DNA from: Verrucomicrobiia bacterium | GTDB lineage: Bacteria; Verrucomicrobiota; Verrucomicrobiia; Limisphaerales; JADLHS01 | DNA length: 50,292 nucleotides | Assembly (NCBI GenBank): GCA_011525685.1 | Contig: WYBW01000006.1 | Location: 1-50,292 of the forward strand | Direction: 5' to 3' | Part shown: one piece after another, positions 8,653-17,519 of the stretch | Layout: the number at the start of each line of letters is the position of its first letter | How positions within the stretch are numbered: the stretch's first letter is position 1 | Program-made: the position numbers and the translations under genes | The notes under the pieces: generated by a model | What the model was told of the DNA's origin: nothing | Databases searched by the model: none | The model's input: only the letters and a program-made list of their open reading frames with translations

Positions 8653-9660
8653 ATGAAGACCAGACTCCTCCTCTCAATTCTGATCCTGGCCGCATTGACC
8701 GTGGCCATCATTCCCGTCCGCGCCGCTGCCGAACGCATCCGTGTGATCCTGGACACCGATGCCAATAATGAATTGGACGACCAACACGCCATCGCCTACC
8801 TGCTCTTCAACGGCCATGTGTTCGACGTGGAGGGCATCACCGTCAATCGCACCCGGGCGGGCGGCGATGTGCATCAGCACTACGCGGAGGCCGCGCGGGT
8901 GGTCGAGCTGTGCGGCCTCAAAGACCGGGTCAAGGTGTACCGCGGCGCGGACGGGTCGTTTGACGCCATCCGGCCTCAGTTGAGCCAGCCGGGCTACGAT
9001 GGCGCCGAGGCGGTGAACTTCATCATCCAACGCGCCAACGCTCCGGACAAGCGCCGGCTGGTGCTGCTACCCGTGGGCAAGCTGACCAACATCGCGCTCG
9101 CCCTGGCCAAAGACCCGGGCATCGCCTCGAAGGTTCGCATCGTCTGGCTCGGATCCAATTACCCCGAACCAGGCGAATACAACCAGGTCAACGACGAGCC
9201 GTCGCTCAATTACATTCTCGACGCTGGCGTGGACTTTGAGATTGCCATTGTCCGCTACGGCAAACCTTCCGGCACGGACGCCGTGCGCGCCACGCTGGAG
9301 GACATTCGCCGGATCATGCCGGGCAAAGGGCCGCGGGTCACCCCGGCGGTCAAGGGCCGGCACGGCGGCGAGTTCCACACGTTCGGCGATTATGCCGTGA
9401 GCTTGTTCGAGAACATCCAGCTTCACGGCAATCCTCCGTCGCGAGCGTTGTTCGACATGGCAGCCGTGGCCATCGTCAAGAACCCTGCTTGGGCCAGCGC
9501 CGTGAAGCTGCCCGCACCCATTCTCAAAGACGCCAAATGGGTCGAGCGCCCGGACAACCCGCGCCGGATCGTTCTTTGGGAAAACTTCGATCGCTCGGCG
9601 ATCATGAAAGACTTCTACGAATCCATGACCCACTACCGCCTCGCGGGCGGCAAGCCGTAG
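8653..9660 (+). CDS. Secreted nucleoside hydrolase family protein, second paralog
   Basis: 335 aa. A clear signal peptide (MKTRLLLSILILAALTVAII then VRAAAE) precedes VILDTDANNELDDQHAIAYLL, the calcium/ribose-binding motif of the nucleoside hydrolase fold. VLLPVGKLTNIALAL is the typical central motif and a Leu-Phe-Asp-Met-Ala-Ala segment near residue 275 supplies the late Asp. It shares only the fold-level motifs with the preceding gene, so the two probably have different substrates rather than being a recent duplication. The start at 8653 is the first ATG giving a signal peptide. It is followed after 7 bases by an Sde182-like gene, consistent with one operon. Confidence 0.88.
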   Translation: MKTRLLLSILILAALTVAIIPVRAAAERIRVILDTDANNELDDQHAIAYLLFNGHVFDVEGITVNRTRAGGDVHQHYAEAARVVELCGLKDRVKVYRGADGSFDAIRPQLSQPGYDGAEAVNFIIQRANAPDKRRLVLLPVGKLTNIALALAKDPGIASKVRIVWLGSNYPEPGEYNQVNDEPSLNYILDAGVDFEIAIVRYGKPSGTDAVRATLEDIRRIMPGKGPRVTPAVKGRHGGEFHTFGDYAVSLFENIQLHGNPPSRALFDMAAVAIVKNPAWASAVKLPAPILKDAKWVERPDNPRRIVLWENFDRSAIMKDFYESMTHYRLAGGKP

Positions 9661-9667
9661 GACGGCG

Positions 9668-10687
9668 ATGAATCCACGGGTATTACTGCTGACCTTCCTG
9701 TTGGGCCTGCTGTGCGCCCACGCCGGACAATCCGCCGGCCCGCCCGGCGGCGCGCTCGCCGGGGAACGCTTTCGAGTCATTGTCTCCACGGACATCGGCG
9801 GATCGGACCCGGACGATTTCCAGTCCCTGGTTCACTACCTGGTCTATGCGGACCTGTTCGACACCGAGGGCTTGATTTCTTCGCCGCCGCACGCGGGTCG
9901 CAAGCAACACATCCTCGAAGTCCTGGATGCTTACGCGGCGGATTATTCCAAACTGCGAGCACAATCGGCGCGTTTTCCATCGCCCGACGCTCTACGCGCA
10001 ATCACCAAGCAAGGCGCGGTGGATTCCGCTCCGCCCGCTGGCTTTTCGACGCCCACCGAAGGTTCGCGGTGGATTGTTGAACGCGCCCGGGCCGACGATC
10101 CGCGCCCGCTTTGGATTCTGGTCTGGGGTTCGATCACCGACGTGGCTCAGGCGCTGCACGACGCCCCCGACATCAAGCCGAAGCTGCGGGTCTATTTCAT
10201 CAGTTCGTGGAACCGGCGCAACGACCAGGCCGCGCGGGATTACGTGGTTCAACAACACTCGGACCTGTGGTTGATCGAAGCGGAGACGACGTTCCGCGGG
10301 ATGTATGTCGGTGGCAAGCAGGATGGCGAGCTGGGCAACCGTGAGTTCATTGCCCGTCACGTCAAAGGACACGGCGCGCTGGGCGATTTGCTGGCGACCA
10401 AGAAAGCCGACATCAAAATGGGCGACACGCCGTCGGTGCTCTATCTGCTGCACGGCGATGCGGAGAATCCAGCAGGCGAAAGCTGGGGCGGAGCGTTCGT
10501 GCGACCCCGCGTGGAATTCCCGTACTGGACAGACCATCCGGATCCGGCGTTGCGCGAGGGAAATTTCCCCGGAGCCAGAACCGTGAACCGCTGGCGCGAA
10601 AATTATTTGCGTGACTGGCAACAGCGCATGAAATGGCTGAAGGATCAAGGAACTCTCCAACCAACCAAACCTGCCCATGAACCTTGA
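9668..10687 (+). CDS. Secreted Sde182-like (DUF1593) nucleoside-hydrolase-like protein
   Basis: 339 aa with a signal peptide (MNPRVLLLTFLLGLLCAHA). The mature start VIVSTDIGGSDPDDFQSLVHYL is the DUF1593/Sde182 version of the nucleoside hydrolase metal site (D-I-G-x-x-x-D-D). LWILVWGSITDVAQAL and LRVYFISSWNRRNDQAARDY match the central part of the family, and KMGDTPSVLYLLHGDAENP the late metal/ligand loop. Sde182-family proteins were named for a cellulose-associated protein of a polysaccharide degrader. This copy lacks the C-terminal Ig-like domain found in the paralog at 14246. It starts 7 bases after the previous gene and overlaps the next by 11 bases, so translational coupling is likely. Confidence 0.85.
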   Translation: MNPRVLLLTFLLGLLCAHAGQSAGPPGGALAGERFRVIVSTDIGGSDPDDFQSLVHYLVYADLFDTEGLISSPPHAGRKQHILEVLDAYAADYSKLRAQSARFPSPDALRAITKQGAVDSAPPAGFSTPTEGSRWIVERARADDPRPLWILVWGSITDVAQALHDAPDIKPKLRVYFISSWNRRNDQAARDYVVQQHSDLWLIEAETTFRGMYVGGKQDGELGNREFIARHVKGHGALGDLLATKKADIKMGDTPSVLYLLHGDAENPAGESWGGAFVRPRVEFPYWTDHPDPALREGNFPGARTVNRWRENYLRDWQQRMKWLKDQGTLQPTKPAHEP

Positions 10688-12563
10688 GCGACTCATGATC
10701 ACGTCCCTGGTTGCGCTGTGTCTCGCGTCGCGGGTGCCGGCGGTCGTTTCGGAGCACACCATCGCAGACGGGGCGGTTCGCAGCACTAATGTCGCCCCGG
10801 ACAATCCGCTGGTTTACGACAACGCCGCCCGCTTGCCCGGCGCCATCAAACTCTGGCCGCAACTCACCGACGGGATCATCAATCATGCCGGCAAGCTGGC
10901 CATGCGCTGCGTCGTGGCCGAAGATGGTCTCACGGTCACGGACACAGCGTGGGACACATACCAAGTGCCGGGTTGTGGCAAACGCTGGACTCTCAACATG
11001 GGTGCGCCGATGACCACGCCGCTCAAGGCGTTCACCTTTCCGCCGCAGTTTGCCGGGCTGCCGGTCAACCTGACCGTCGAGTTCTTCAATCCGGAGAAAC
11101 CGTGGGAGGTGAAGGAGAATTACCAGGAGATTCTCCTGCTAGGCGGACGTCAGACCATCGGCCTGCCTGCCTGGTTCCGCGTCCCCACCAACCGCCTGGC
11201 CTACGACTTCGACGAGGGGGATTGGTTTCCGTCCGGTTGGAAGCTGCCGCGCGGCAAGTATGCCCTCTGGCAGGGCGCGGCCAAAGCCCGACAGCGGGAT
11301 CGTAACGGTCAATGTCCGATGTACGACTTCGGGTTTACACACGTCTCGCCCGCGGCCATGACGCCCGGCGGCGACCGGGGGGCGCGCGACCGCCGCGCGC
11401 ATCTGTTCGGCGACAACGAGTGGATTCCCCACGACGGCGCGCGGGACACCTTCTCAGCCGACCCGACCGATCCGAAGAACTGGCAGATCGAGCCGTGGCA
11501 TCACCGGGCCGACGAGTGCGCCATCATGATCTGCAACTTCGAAGCGCCGAACTACCACGCCTGGCGCGACTCGCAGTATGACGCTTTCGGCGGCCTGATT
11601 CGAGAGGTCCGCGCGCGCCGTCCGGATACGCTGGTCGGTTGTTGGGGCGTGGGCGTGCTGCGACATTCCTTCCGCATCTTTGACAGCCTCTGGGAGGGCA
11701 AGCCGACGGGCGTGACAGATTTGAAAGGAGCGCAACAGTGGCGCGAGAAATACGACCGTCCGGACGCTGACCTCCATCCTGTGTTCACCCGTTGCGACCT
11801 CAACTTCGGCAACCCCTCGGTTTATTGGCTCAACAACTCCAAGCCCTCGCAGCTCTACGCCTTCGTCCAGGAATGGGAACAGGGCAAGCTTGCGCGGCCT
11901 GTCGTGCCCAACATCCTTTCCACCTGGATTCAGGTGGAGTTCGTGGACGGCTACCCGCTCTCACCGTATCGCTTCACGGATGCTCGTGGTCGTGAACGGC
12001 GCGAAGACCTCAAACATCAAGTGCCCGCCTCCGCCACGTACGCCCTCTCGCTGTTTGGGCATTGCTTGATGGACGGCCTGCAATGTTGGGAAATTGGCGC
12101 CCGTTACTCCGAGGAACTGGCGGATTACTCCGACTGGCGCGTGCGCGAGCAACCGCCCAAGCACACGCTCAACGGCGTCGAGACGCCGGTATATTACTAC
12201 CTCAAGTATTTCGGTTTCTACAACTACCACGTCCTCGGCATGTGGCAGGCCAGCCGGCACAGGGACATCATCGAGGCCGACACCGCTTGGGAGATGCCGG
12301 AGTTGTGGACCTCGCGCCACCAGGTCTGGCGCACCGGCGACGAGCGTTATCCCAGCTATGTGAACCTGCGCAAGGAGCCGTTGGTCCGCACCAAACTCTC
12401 CGCCGACGGCAAGGAACTCCTGGTCCTGGCCTGCAACCCGCACAATCAGGACGTCGAACAGGTCCGCCTCCGCCGCCCCGGCAGTACGACCGACTACACG
12501 CTCGAATTGGTCGGCGACTTTCCGGTCATCCAGCGGTTCTCAACCAAGTCAGCAAACAAGTGA
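10677..12563 (+). CDS. Large exported protein of unknown family
   Basis: 628 aa with a signal peptide (MITSLVALCLASRVPAV after a short N-terminal tail). I do not recognise the family. An N-terminal part with many beta-prone segments (about 25-200) is followed by a probable alpha/beta barrel region with dense Trp/Tyr/Asp/Glu, such as DECAIMICNFEAPNYHAWRD and TLVGCWGVGVLRHSF, and a C-terminal beta-rich domain with ELLVLACNPHNQDVEQVRLR, resembling the sandwich that ends many glycoside hydrolases. The acidic pair needed for such chemistry could include the Glu of CNFEAPN, but that is inference. Its 11-bp overlap with the Sde182-like gene upstream and the DUF4832-like gene 19 bases downstream tie it to the same glycoside-processing operon. 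Confidence 0.8.
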   Translation: MNLERLMITSLVALCLASRVPAVVSEHTIADGAVRSTNVAPDNPLVYDNAARLPGAIKLWPQLTDGIINHAGKLAMRCVVAEDGLTVTDTAWDTYQVPGCGKRWTLNMGAPMTTPLKAFTFPPQFAGLPVNLTVEFFNPEKPWEVKENYQEILLLGGRQTIGLPAWFRVPTNRLAYDFDEGDWFPSGWKLPRGKYALWQGAAKARQRDRNGQCPMYDFGFTHVSPAAMTPGGDRGARDRRAHLFGDNEWIPHDGARDTFSADPTDPKNWQIEPWHHRADECAIMICNFEAPNYHAWRDSQYDAFGGLIREVRARRPDTLVGCWGVGVLRHSFRIFDSLWEGKPTGVTDLKGAQQWREKYDRPDADLHPVFTRCDLNFGNPSVYWLNNSKPSQLYAFVQEWEQGKLARPVVPNILSTWIQVEFVDGYPLSPYRFTDARGRERREDLKHQVPASATYALSLFGHCLMDGLQCWEIGARYSEELADYSDWRVREQPPKHTLNGVETPVYYYLKYFGFYNYHVLGMWQASRHRDIIEADTAWEMPELWTSRHQVWRTGDERYPSYVNLRKEPLVRTKLSADGKELLVLACNPHNQDVEQVRLRRPGSTTDYTLELVGDFPVIQRFSTKSANK

Positions 12564-12582
12564 TGCTTTTCCCACACAGTAT

Positions 12583-14082
12583 ATGATCAGGTTCGTCATC
12601 TGGCTTGGATTCGCGTGCGGGCTGAACCTGATGGCCGCCCAGTCGGAAGCGCGGTCCTGGCAACGGCAGGATTTGACGCCATTCCACGACGCGACGCGGG
12701 TGCTCGTGAACCCGCACAAGGGCTGGTATCACCACTTCCCGGACAATCACATCAACAAATACCGAATCGCCCGCGACGCCGACCTGCTCGAGTTCCCCGG
12801 CATGGATCATCTCTACCTCCGCCTGGCCTGGGCCTACCTCGAACCGCGCGAGGGCGAGTTCGATTGGGCGGTGATTGACCGGATCATCGAGAAGTGGACG
12901 GCGCACGGACTGGGCATCGCCTTTCGCATCAGTTGCAAGGAAACCAGCACCGATCGGATCGAACAACAGTTCGCCACGCCGCGTTGGGTCAAGGAAGCCG
13001 GCGCGGAGGGCGGGCATTACCGGATGGGTCAGGCGACCGGACCGGAAGGACCATGGGAGCCGGTGTTTGACGATCCGATCTTTCTGGCCAAGCTGGACCG
13101 CTTCCTCGCGGCGTTCGCGGCGCGTTACGATCACCGGCCTTGGGTGCGTTACGTGGACATCGGCAGCATTGGCGATTGGGGCGAGGGCCATAGCTGGGCC
13201 GGCAGTCGCAAGGAGGTCGGCTTTGCCGCCCGCAAACAGCACGTGGATTTGCATCTCAAACACTTCAAACGCGCGCCACTGGTGGTGTCCGACGATTTCG
13301 TGTATGCGTTGAGCGATCCCGCCGAGCGGCAGGCGCTGCATCGTTACGTGCTGACCAATGGCATCAGCTACCGCGACGACAGCATTCTCGTGAACGGTTA
13401 CCTGGCGGGCACGAGCGATCGGTTCACGGTGCGCAGCCCGGAGTTCTTCACGGACGCGTATCGGCATACTCCGACGGTGTTTGAGTTGGAGCACTACGGC
13501 ACGGTGAAGCGCTTGGGCAACTGGGAGGGCCGGCCGGACTCGCTGGTCGCCAAACACGGCCAGGGCAAGAAAGGCCCGGACTACTTCCGCGGCGCGCTCG
13601 AACTGCTGCGCGCGACTTACATCGGCTATCACGGCTACGCGCACGAGTGGCTGGCGGACAACCCGGAGTTCACCCGTGAAATGCTCAATCGCTGTGGTTA
13701 CTGGCTGTTTCCGGTGGCTGTGGAATGGCCGGAGCCGGCCAGGTTGGGTGAAAACCTGCCGCTCGCTTTGACGCTGGAAAATCGAGGTGTTGCCCCGCCG
13801 TATCAGCCCTACGAATTGCGCGTGAAACTGAGCGGTGGGGGCACGAACTGGGTCGGCACCCTGACCAACGCCGACAAGACCTGGTTGCCCGGAGCGCCGA
13901 TTGTCTTGCGCCATGAACTCGCGTTGCCCGCGCACCTCCCACCCGGGGACTATCAGTTGGCCCTTGGCCTTTTCGACCTGTTATCTGCTGGCGAACGCCC
14001 CGTGGAGTTCGCGCTCAAGGTGGACCTGCGCGATGCCGCCGGCTACTATCGCCTCGCGACCATGAAACTTGGCCGACCTTGA
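12583..14082 (+). CDS. Exported DUF4832-like putative glycoside hydrolase
   Basis: 499 aa with a signal peptide (FVIWLGFACGLNLMAAQSEA). The segment LVNPHKGWYHHF and LYLRLAWAYLEPREGEFDWAVIDRIIEKW resembles the start of DUF4874/DUF4832 proteins and of GH42/GH5-type TIM barrels, in which a substrate barrel is built from such strands. Later blocks include WVRYVDIGSIGDWGEGHSW (candidate acid/base region with D-W-G-E) and FELEHYG (candidate nucleophile). From about residue 380 a beta-sandwich domain follows (LPLALTLENRGVAPPYQPYELRVKL). Catalysis is inferred, not shown. It begins 19 bases after the preceding gene. The exported location and company of nucleoside-hydrolase-like proteins suggest work on an external glycoside. 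Confidence 0.8.
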   Translation: MIRFVIWLGFACGLNLMAAQSEARSWQRQDLTPFHDATRVLVNPHKGWYHHFPDNHINKYRIARDADLLEFPGMDHLYLRLAWAYLEPREGEFDWAVIDRIIEKWTAHGLGIAFRISCKETSTDRIEQQFATPRWVKEAGAEGGHYRMGQATGPEGPWEPVFDDPIFLAKLDRFLAAFAARYDHRPWVRYVDIGSIGDWGEGHSWAGSRKEVGFAARKQHVDLHLKHFKRAPLVVSDDFVYALSDPAERQALHRYVLTNGISYRDDSILVNGYLAGTSDRFTVRSPEFFTDAYRHTPTVFELEHYGTVKRLGNWEGRPDSLVAKHGQGKKGPDYFRGALELLRATYIGYHGYAHEWLADNPEFTREMLNRCGYWLFPVAVEWPEPARLGENLPLALTLENRGVAPPYQPYELRVKLSGGGTNWVGTLTNADKTWLPGAPIVLRHELALPAHLPPGDYQLALGLFDLLSAGERPVEFALKVDLRDAAGYYRLATMKLGRP

Positions 14083-14245
14083 TGGGTAAAGTGCGGATGC
14101 TACGCCATGAACACCTCGACTCTGACACGTCCGACTTTCCATCACTCCAGCCGCGGCGAGTCCCTGCGTCCCCGCTGCTTGTTGAAGAATCTGGCTGGGC
14201 TGGCCGGGCGGCCATAGGCTCTGACAGAACAATCACTCTGCCACC

Positions 14246-15745
14246 ATGACTTGCATGAACTCACCGATGGAAGGCCGACCCGCGCGAACCAACCAAACCA
14301 ACACCGCGCTCACCTTGCTGCTTGTGCTGGTCCTGATGATCGGAGGCGCGTCTTCATCCGCCGTCGAATCACGCTGGCTGCCGGATCCCAAGGCCCGCGT
14401 TTTTGTCCTCACGGACATCTCGAACGAGCCGGACGATGAGGAATCCATGGTCCGCTTTCTGGTTTATGCCAACGAGTATGACATCGAGGGGCTGGTGGCG
14501 ACCACCTCCACCTGGTTGCGAAACACCACGCGCGTGGATTTGATCCATCGCCAGCTCGAGGCCTACGGACAGGTGCGCGAGAACCTGCTCAAGCACGCTC
14601 CCGGATTTCCTGCCGCGGAGACCTTGCGCGTGGTCACGGCCGTGGGACAACCCACTTACGGCCTGGCGGCGGTGGGCGACGGAAAATCCAGCGCCGGCTC
14701 CAGGCTGCTGCTGGCGGCCGCGGACCGGGCCGACGAGCGTCCGCTGTGGGTCAGCGTATGGGGCGGCGCGAATACGCTGGCACAGGCGCTTTCTGACGCG
14801 CGCAAGGAGCGTTCGGCGGAGGCGTTGAAAACCCTGGTCGCCAAGTTGCGGGTTTACACGATCTCCGACCAGGACGATTCCGGTCCCTGGTTGCGGCGCG
14901 AGTTCCCCGGCTTGTTTTACATCGTCAGTCCCAGCGGTACGGATTGGAAGGAGTATTGGCGCGCCACCTGGACCGGCATCAGCGGCGACCGCCACTACAA
15001 GAACGGACCGAGGCACAAGTTTGATCTCGTGGACAATCCGTGGTTGGAGGAGAACATCATCCGGAATCACGGCCCGCTGGGCGGGCTTTACCCAAAGCTC
15101 GAATACATCATGGAGGGTGACACGCCCTCCTTTCTCGGCCTCATCAACAACGGCCTCGGCTGGTCACTCAATCCGGCTCACGGCGGCTGGGGTGGACGTT
15201 ACGCATTGTACCAGGCCTACGGGGAAACGCGCCCCATCTGGACCAACAACCAGGACAGTCGCGACACCGTCACCGCCGACAACGGCCAGACGGAATGTAC
15301 CGACATGGCCACCATCTGGCGTTGGCGCGAGCATTTTCAACACGACTTCGCCGCGCGGTTGGACTGGTGCGTGGCCGATGAATTCAAGAAGGCCAACCAC
15401 AATCCCGTTGCCGCACTAAATGGCGACACCTCGAAACGGGTGCTGGAGATCACCGCCAAGGCCGGCGAAACAGTGACGCTCTCCGCGCAGGGCACACGCG
15501 ATCCGGACGGTGACTCCTTCGAGGTGCGCTGGTGGATTTATCCCGAAGCCAGCAGCCTGCGCGACGCCAAGGGGCGGCGCTTCCCCGAGACGGTGACGTT
15601 GAGCGAGGGGCGGGGGCCCACGACCAGCCTGCGGTTGCCGTCCGTTGCCAAGCCCGAGACCGTTCATGTCATTCTCGAAGTCGAGGACCGCGGCACGCCC
15701 AGTTTGTTCGCCTACCGGCGCGCGATCATCACCATTCTGCCTTGA
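14246..15745 (+). CDS. Secreted Sde182-like protein with C-terminal Ig-like domain
   Basis: 499 aa. After a hydrophobic leader (about 20-40: TALTLLLVLVLMIGGASSSA) comes the nucleoside-hydrolase-like domain with VFVLTDISNEPDDEESMVRFLVYANEYDIEGL, LWVSVWGGANTLAQAL, LRVYTISDQDDSGPWLR, and YIMEGDTPSFLGLINNGL. From about residue 390 an Ig-like domain follows (NPVAALNGDTSKRVLEITAK... DPDGDSFEVRWWIY), the Sde182 C-terminal module. This full-length architecture is typical of the family, unlike the shorter paralog at 9668. An ATG at 14255 is an alternative start. It is 163 bases from the upstream gene, a longer gap than elsewhere in the cluster, so it may have its own promoter; I see no clear one. Confidence 0.88.
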   Translation: MTCMNSPMEGRPARTNQTNTALTLLLVLVLMIGGASSSAVESRWLPDPKARVFVLTDISNEPDDEESMVRFLVYANEYDIEGLVATTSTWLRNTTRVDLIHRQLEAYGQVRENLLKHAPGFPAAETLRVVTAVGQPTYGLAAVGDGKSSAGSRLLLAAADRADERPLWVSVWGGANTLAQALSDARKERSAEALKTLVAKLRVYTISDQDDSGPWLRREFPGLFYIVSPSGTDWKEYWRATWTGISGDRHYKNGPRHKFDLVDNPWLEENIIRNHGPLGGLYPKLEYIMEGDTPSFLGLINNGLGWSLNPAHGGWGGRYALYQAYGETRPIWTNNQDSRDTVTADNGQTECTDMATIWRWREHFQHDFAARLDWCVADEFKKANHNPVAALNGDTSKRVLEITAKAGETVTLSAQGTRDPDGDSFEVRWWIYPEASSLRDAKGRRFPETVTLSEGRGPTTSLRLPSVAKPETVHVILEVEDRGTPSLFAYRRAIITILP

Positions 15746-15939
15746 GCGCCCTCAAACTGAGTGCCGCACACTCCCTTCGCGACATGGCCGTGAATCCTGC
15801 CGTGGCCGCACCCTGCCGCGAAACGCGGGACACGCTCCAGGCCGACAAGTAAATTTGCCATTTGCGAAATTCGCCTTACGATTCGCCCGCGATCGTTGCA
15901 GAAGGGAAGCCTTCGTAGATTGCCAATCCAGTTTTGCCA

Positions 15940-17223
15940 ATGAAAGATGTTGTTCCGCCACCGCCGCCGATGGTCCGAAATCAATTCGAGACGATCCGCG
16001 AATTGTTCAGCCGGCATGTCGTGCCCAGCTACGGGCGCTTCGACATCGCTTTCAGTCACGGCGCCGGCAGCCATCTCTTTGACGTGAACGGCAAACGTTA
16101 TCTCGACCTGGGCGGCGGCATAGCGGTGTGCGCGTTGGGTCATGCCCATCCCGCCATCACCGAGGCGCTGGTCGAGCAGTCGCGAAAAGTCATCCACACC
16201 TCGAACTTTTACTACCATGAACCCCAAGGCCGGCTCGCGCAGGCGTTGGTCAACCTGCTCGGGCCGGGGAAGGTTTTCTTTTGCAACAGCGGGGCGGAGG
16301 CGAACGAGGGTCTCTTCAAGCTCGCCCGCAAGTTCGGTCACGACGAGGGGCGCTTTGAAGTTCTGACGACGCTCAATTCGTTTCACGGCCGCACGCTGGC
16401 GGGCATTGCGGCGACGGGCCAGGAGAAGATCAAGAAGGGGTTTGAGCCGATGGTGCCGGGTTTCCGGCACGTGCCTTACAACGATCTCGAAGCCATGCGC
16501 CACGCCATTTCCCCGGCGACCGCCGCCATCCTGATCGAAGGCATCCAGGGCGAGGGCGGGGTCACGCCGGCCACGCCCGAGTATCTGCTGGGTTTGCGCC
16601 GGTTATGCGACGAGAAAAAGCTGCTGCTGTTGATGGATGGCGTGCAATGCGGACATTTTCGCTCCGGCAGGTTTCAGAGTTTTCAGCGGATACTCGAGCG
16701 CGTTCCAGGTGGTGACGAGTTTCTGCCCGACGGCATTTCGATGGCGAAATCGCTGGGGGGCGGTTTCCCCATGGGGGCATTTTGGGTGCGGGCACCGTAC
16801 GCGGATTTGTTGGGCGCGGGAACGCACGGAACGACTTATGGCGGTTCGCCCCTGGCCTGCGCCGTGGCGTTGAAGATTCTGGAAGTCGTCAGGGAGGAGA
16901 AACTGGAAACCAACGCTCGCGAGGTTGGTGAATTCCTCAAGGCCGGCCTTTTGGAGTTGGCGAGGAAATACCCCAAGGCCGTGCAATCCGTTCGCGGTCT
17001 GGGTCTGATGCTGGGCGTGGAACTCGCCCCGCAGATTCCGAATCTCCCAGGAGATCCAAACAAGACACAATCGGTGCGCTTGGCCAATCTGCTGCACGCG
17101 GCGGGCTTGCTGACGATTCCCGCCGGTGGACAGATCATCCGCCTGTTGCCCGCGTTGAACCTGAGCCGCGGCGAAGCGGAAGAAGGGTTGGGCATAATCG
17201 AGTCGGTGATAAGCGGGATTTGA
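15940..17223 (+). CDS. argD: Acetylornithine aminotransferase-type class III transaminase
   Basis: 427 aa, PLP-dependent, class III aminotransferase fold. It would convert N-acetylglutamate semialdehyde to acetylornithine in arginine synthesis. Seen: KRYLDLGGGIAVCALGHAHP, FCNSGAEANEGLFKLARK, FHGRTLAGIAATGQEKIKKG, ILIEGIQGEGGV, the PLP lysine in SMAKSLGGGFPMGAFW, and THGTTYGGSPLAC. The usual D-E-x-Q next to the cofactor reads L-M-D-G-V-Q-C-G here: the Asp that binds the pyridine nitrogen is kept but the Glu is Gly, which is unusual. The ATG at 15940 is chosen; a TTG 6 bases upstream is in frame. argF lies 700 bases downstream on the same strand, supporting the arginine role. Confidence 0.87.
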   Translation: MKDVVPPPPPMVRNQFETIRELFSRHVVPSYGRFDIAFSHGAGSHLFDVNGKRYLDLGGGIAVCALGHAHPAITEALVEQSRKVIHTSNFYYHEPQGRLAQALVNLLGPGKVFFCNSGAEANEGLFKLARKFGHDEGRFEVLTTLNSFHGRTLAGIAATGQEKIKKGFEPMVPGFRHVPYNDLEAMRHAISPATAAILIEGIQGEGGVTPATPEYLLGLRRLCDEKKLLLLMDGVQCGHFRSGRFQSFQRILERVPGGDEFLPDGISMAKSLGGGFPMGAFWVRAPYADLLGAGTHGTTYGGSPLACAVALKILEVVREEKLETNAREVGEFLKAGLLELARKYPKAVQSVRGLGLMLGVELAPQIPNLPGDPNKTQSVRLANLLHAAGLLTIPAGGQIIRLLPALNLSRGEAEEGLGIIESVISGI

Positions 17224-17291
17224 ACCGGAAGGATTTGGGGTCGGATTTGTCGTTTGTGAAGCAGAAATCAGTTTGTTAACTTCGGAAGGTG

Positions 17292-17519
17292 ATGAATGAG
17301 ATCATGACGATTGCGGAAATCGAAGCCCGTTTCGATTCCGAGTGGGTTCTCCTTGGAGACCCGGTGACTGACCCGGAATTGAATGTGGAATCGGGACATG
17401 TGCTCGCTCACAGTCCGGATCGTGACGAGGTGGATCGCTCTTTGCTGGCCTTGCGTCCCAGGCATTATGCCGTTTGTTACACGGGCCGCCTGCCCGATGA
17501 CGTGGCCGTCGTGCTATGA
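17292..17519 (+). CDS. Small acidic protein paired with a retropepsin-like protease
   Basis: About 75 aa (starting at the ATG at 17292; GTG 17289 and ATG 17304 are also possible). A GGAAGG ribosome site lies at 17284-17289, which would suit 17304 or 17292. The sequence (MTIAEIEARFDSEWVLLGDP... RDEVDRSLLALRPRHYAVCY) resembles small proteins that recur next to aspartyl proteases of the retropepsin type. Its stop overlaps the protease start as ATGA, so the two are translationally coupled and probably act together. No catalytic residues or membrane segment can be seen. The function is unknown; an adaptor or substrate role would be a guess. Confidence 0.8.
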   Translation: MNEIMTIAEIEARFDSEWVLLGDPVTDPELNVESGHVLAHSPDRDEVDRSLLALRPRHYAVCYTGRLPDDVAVVL

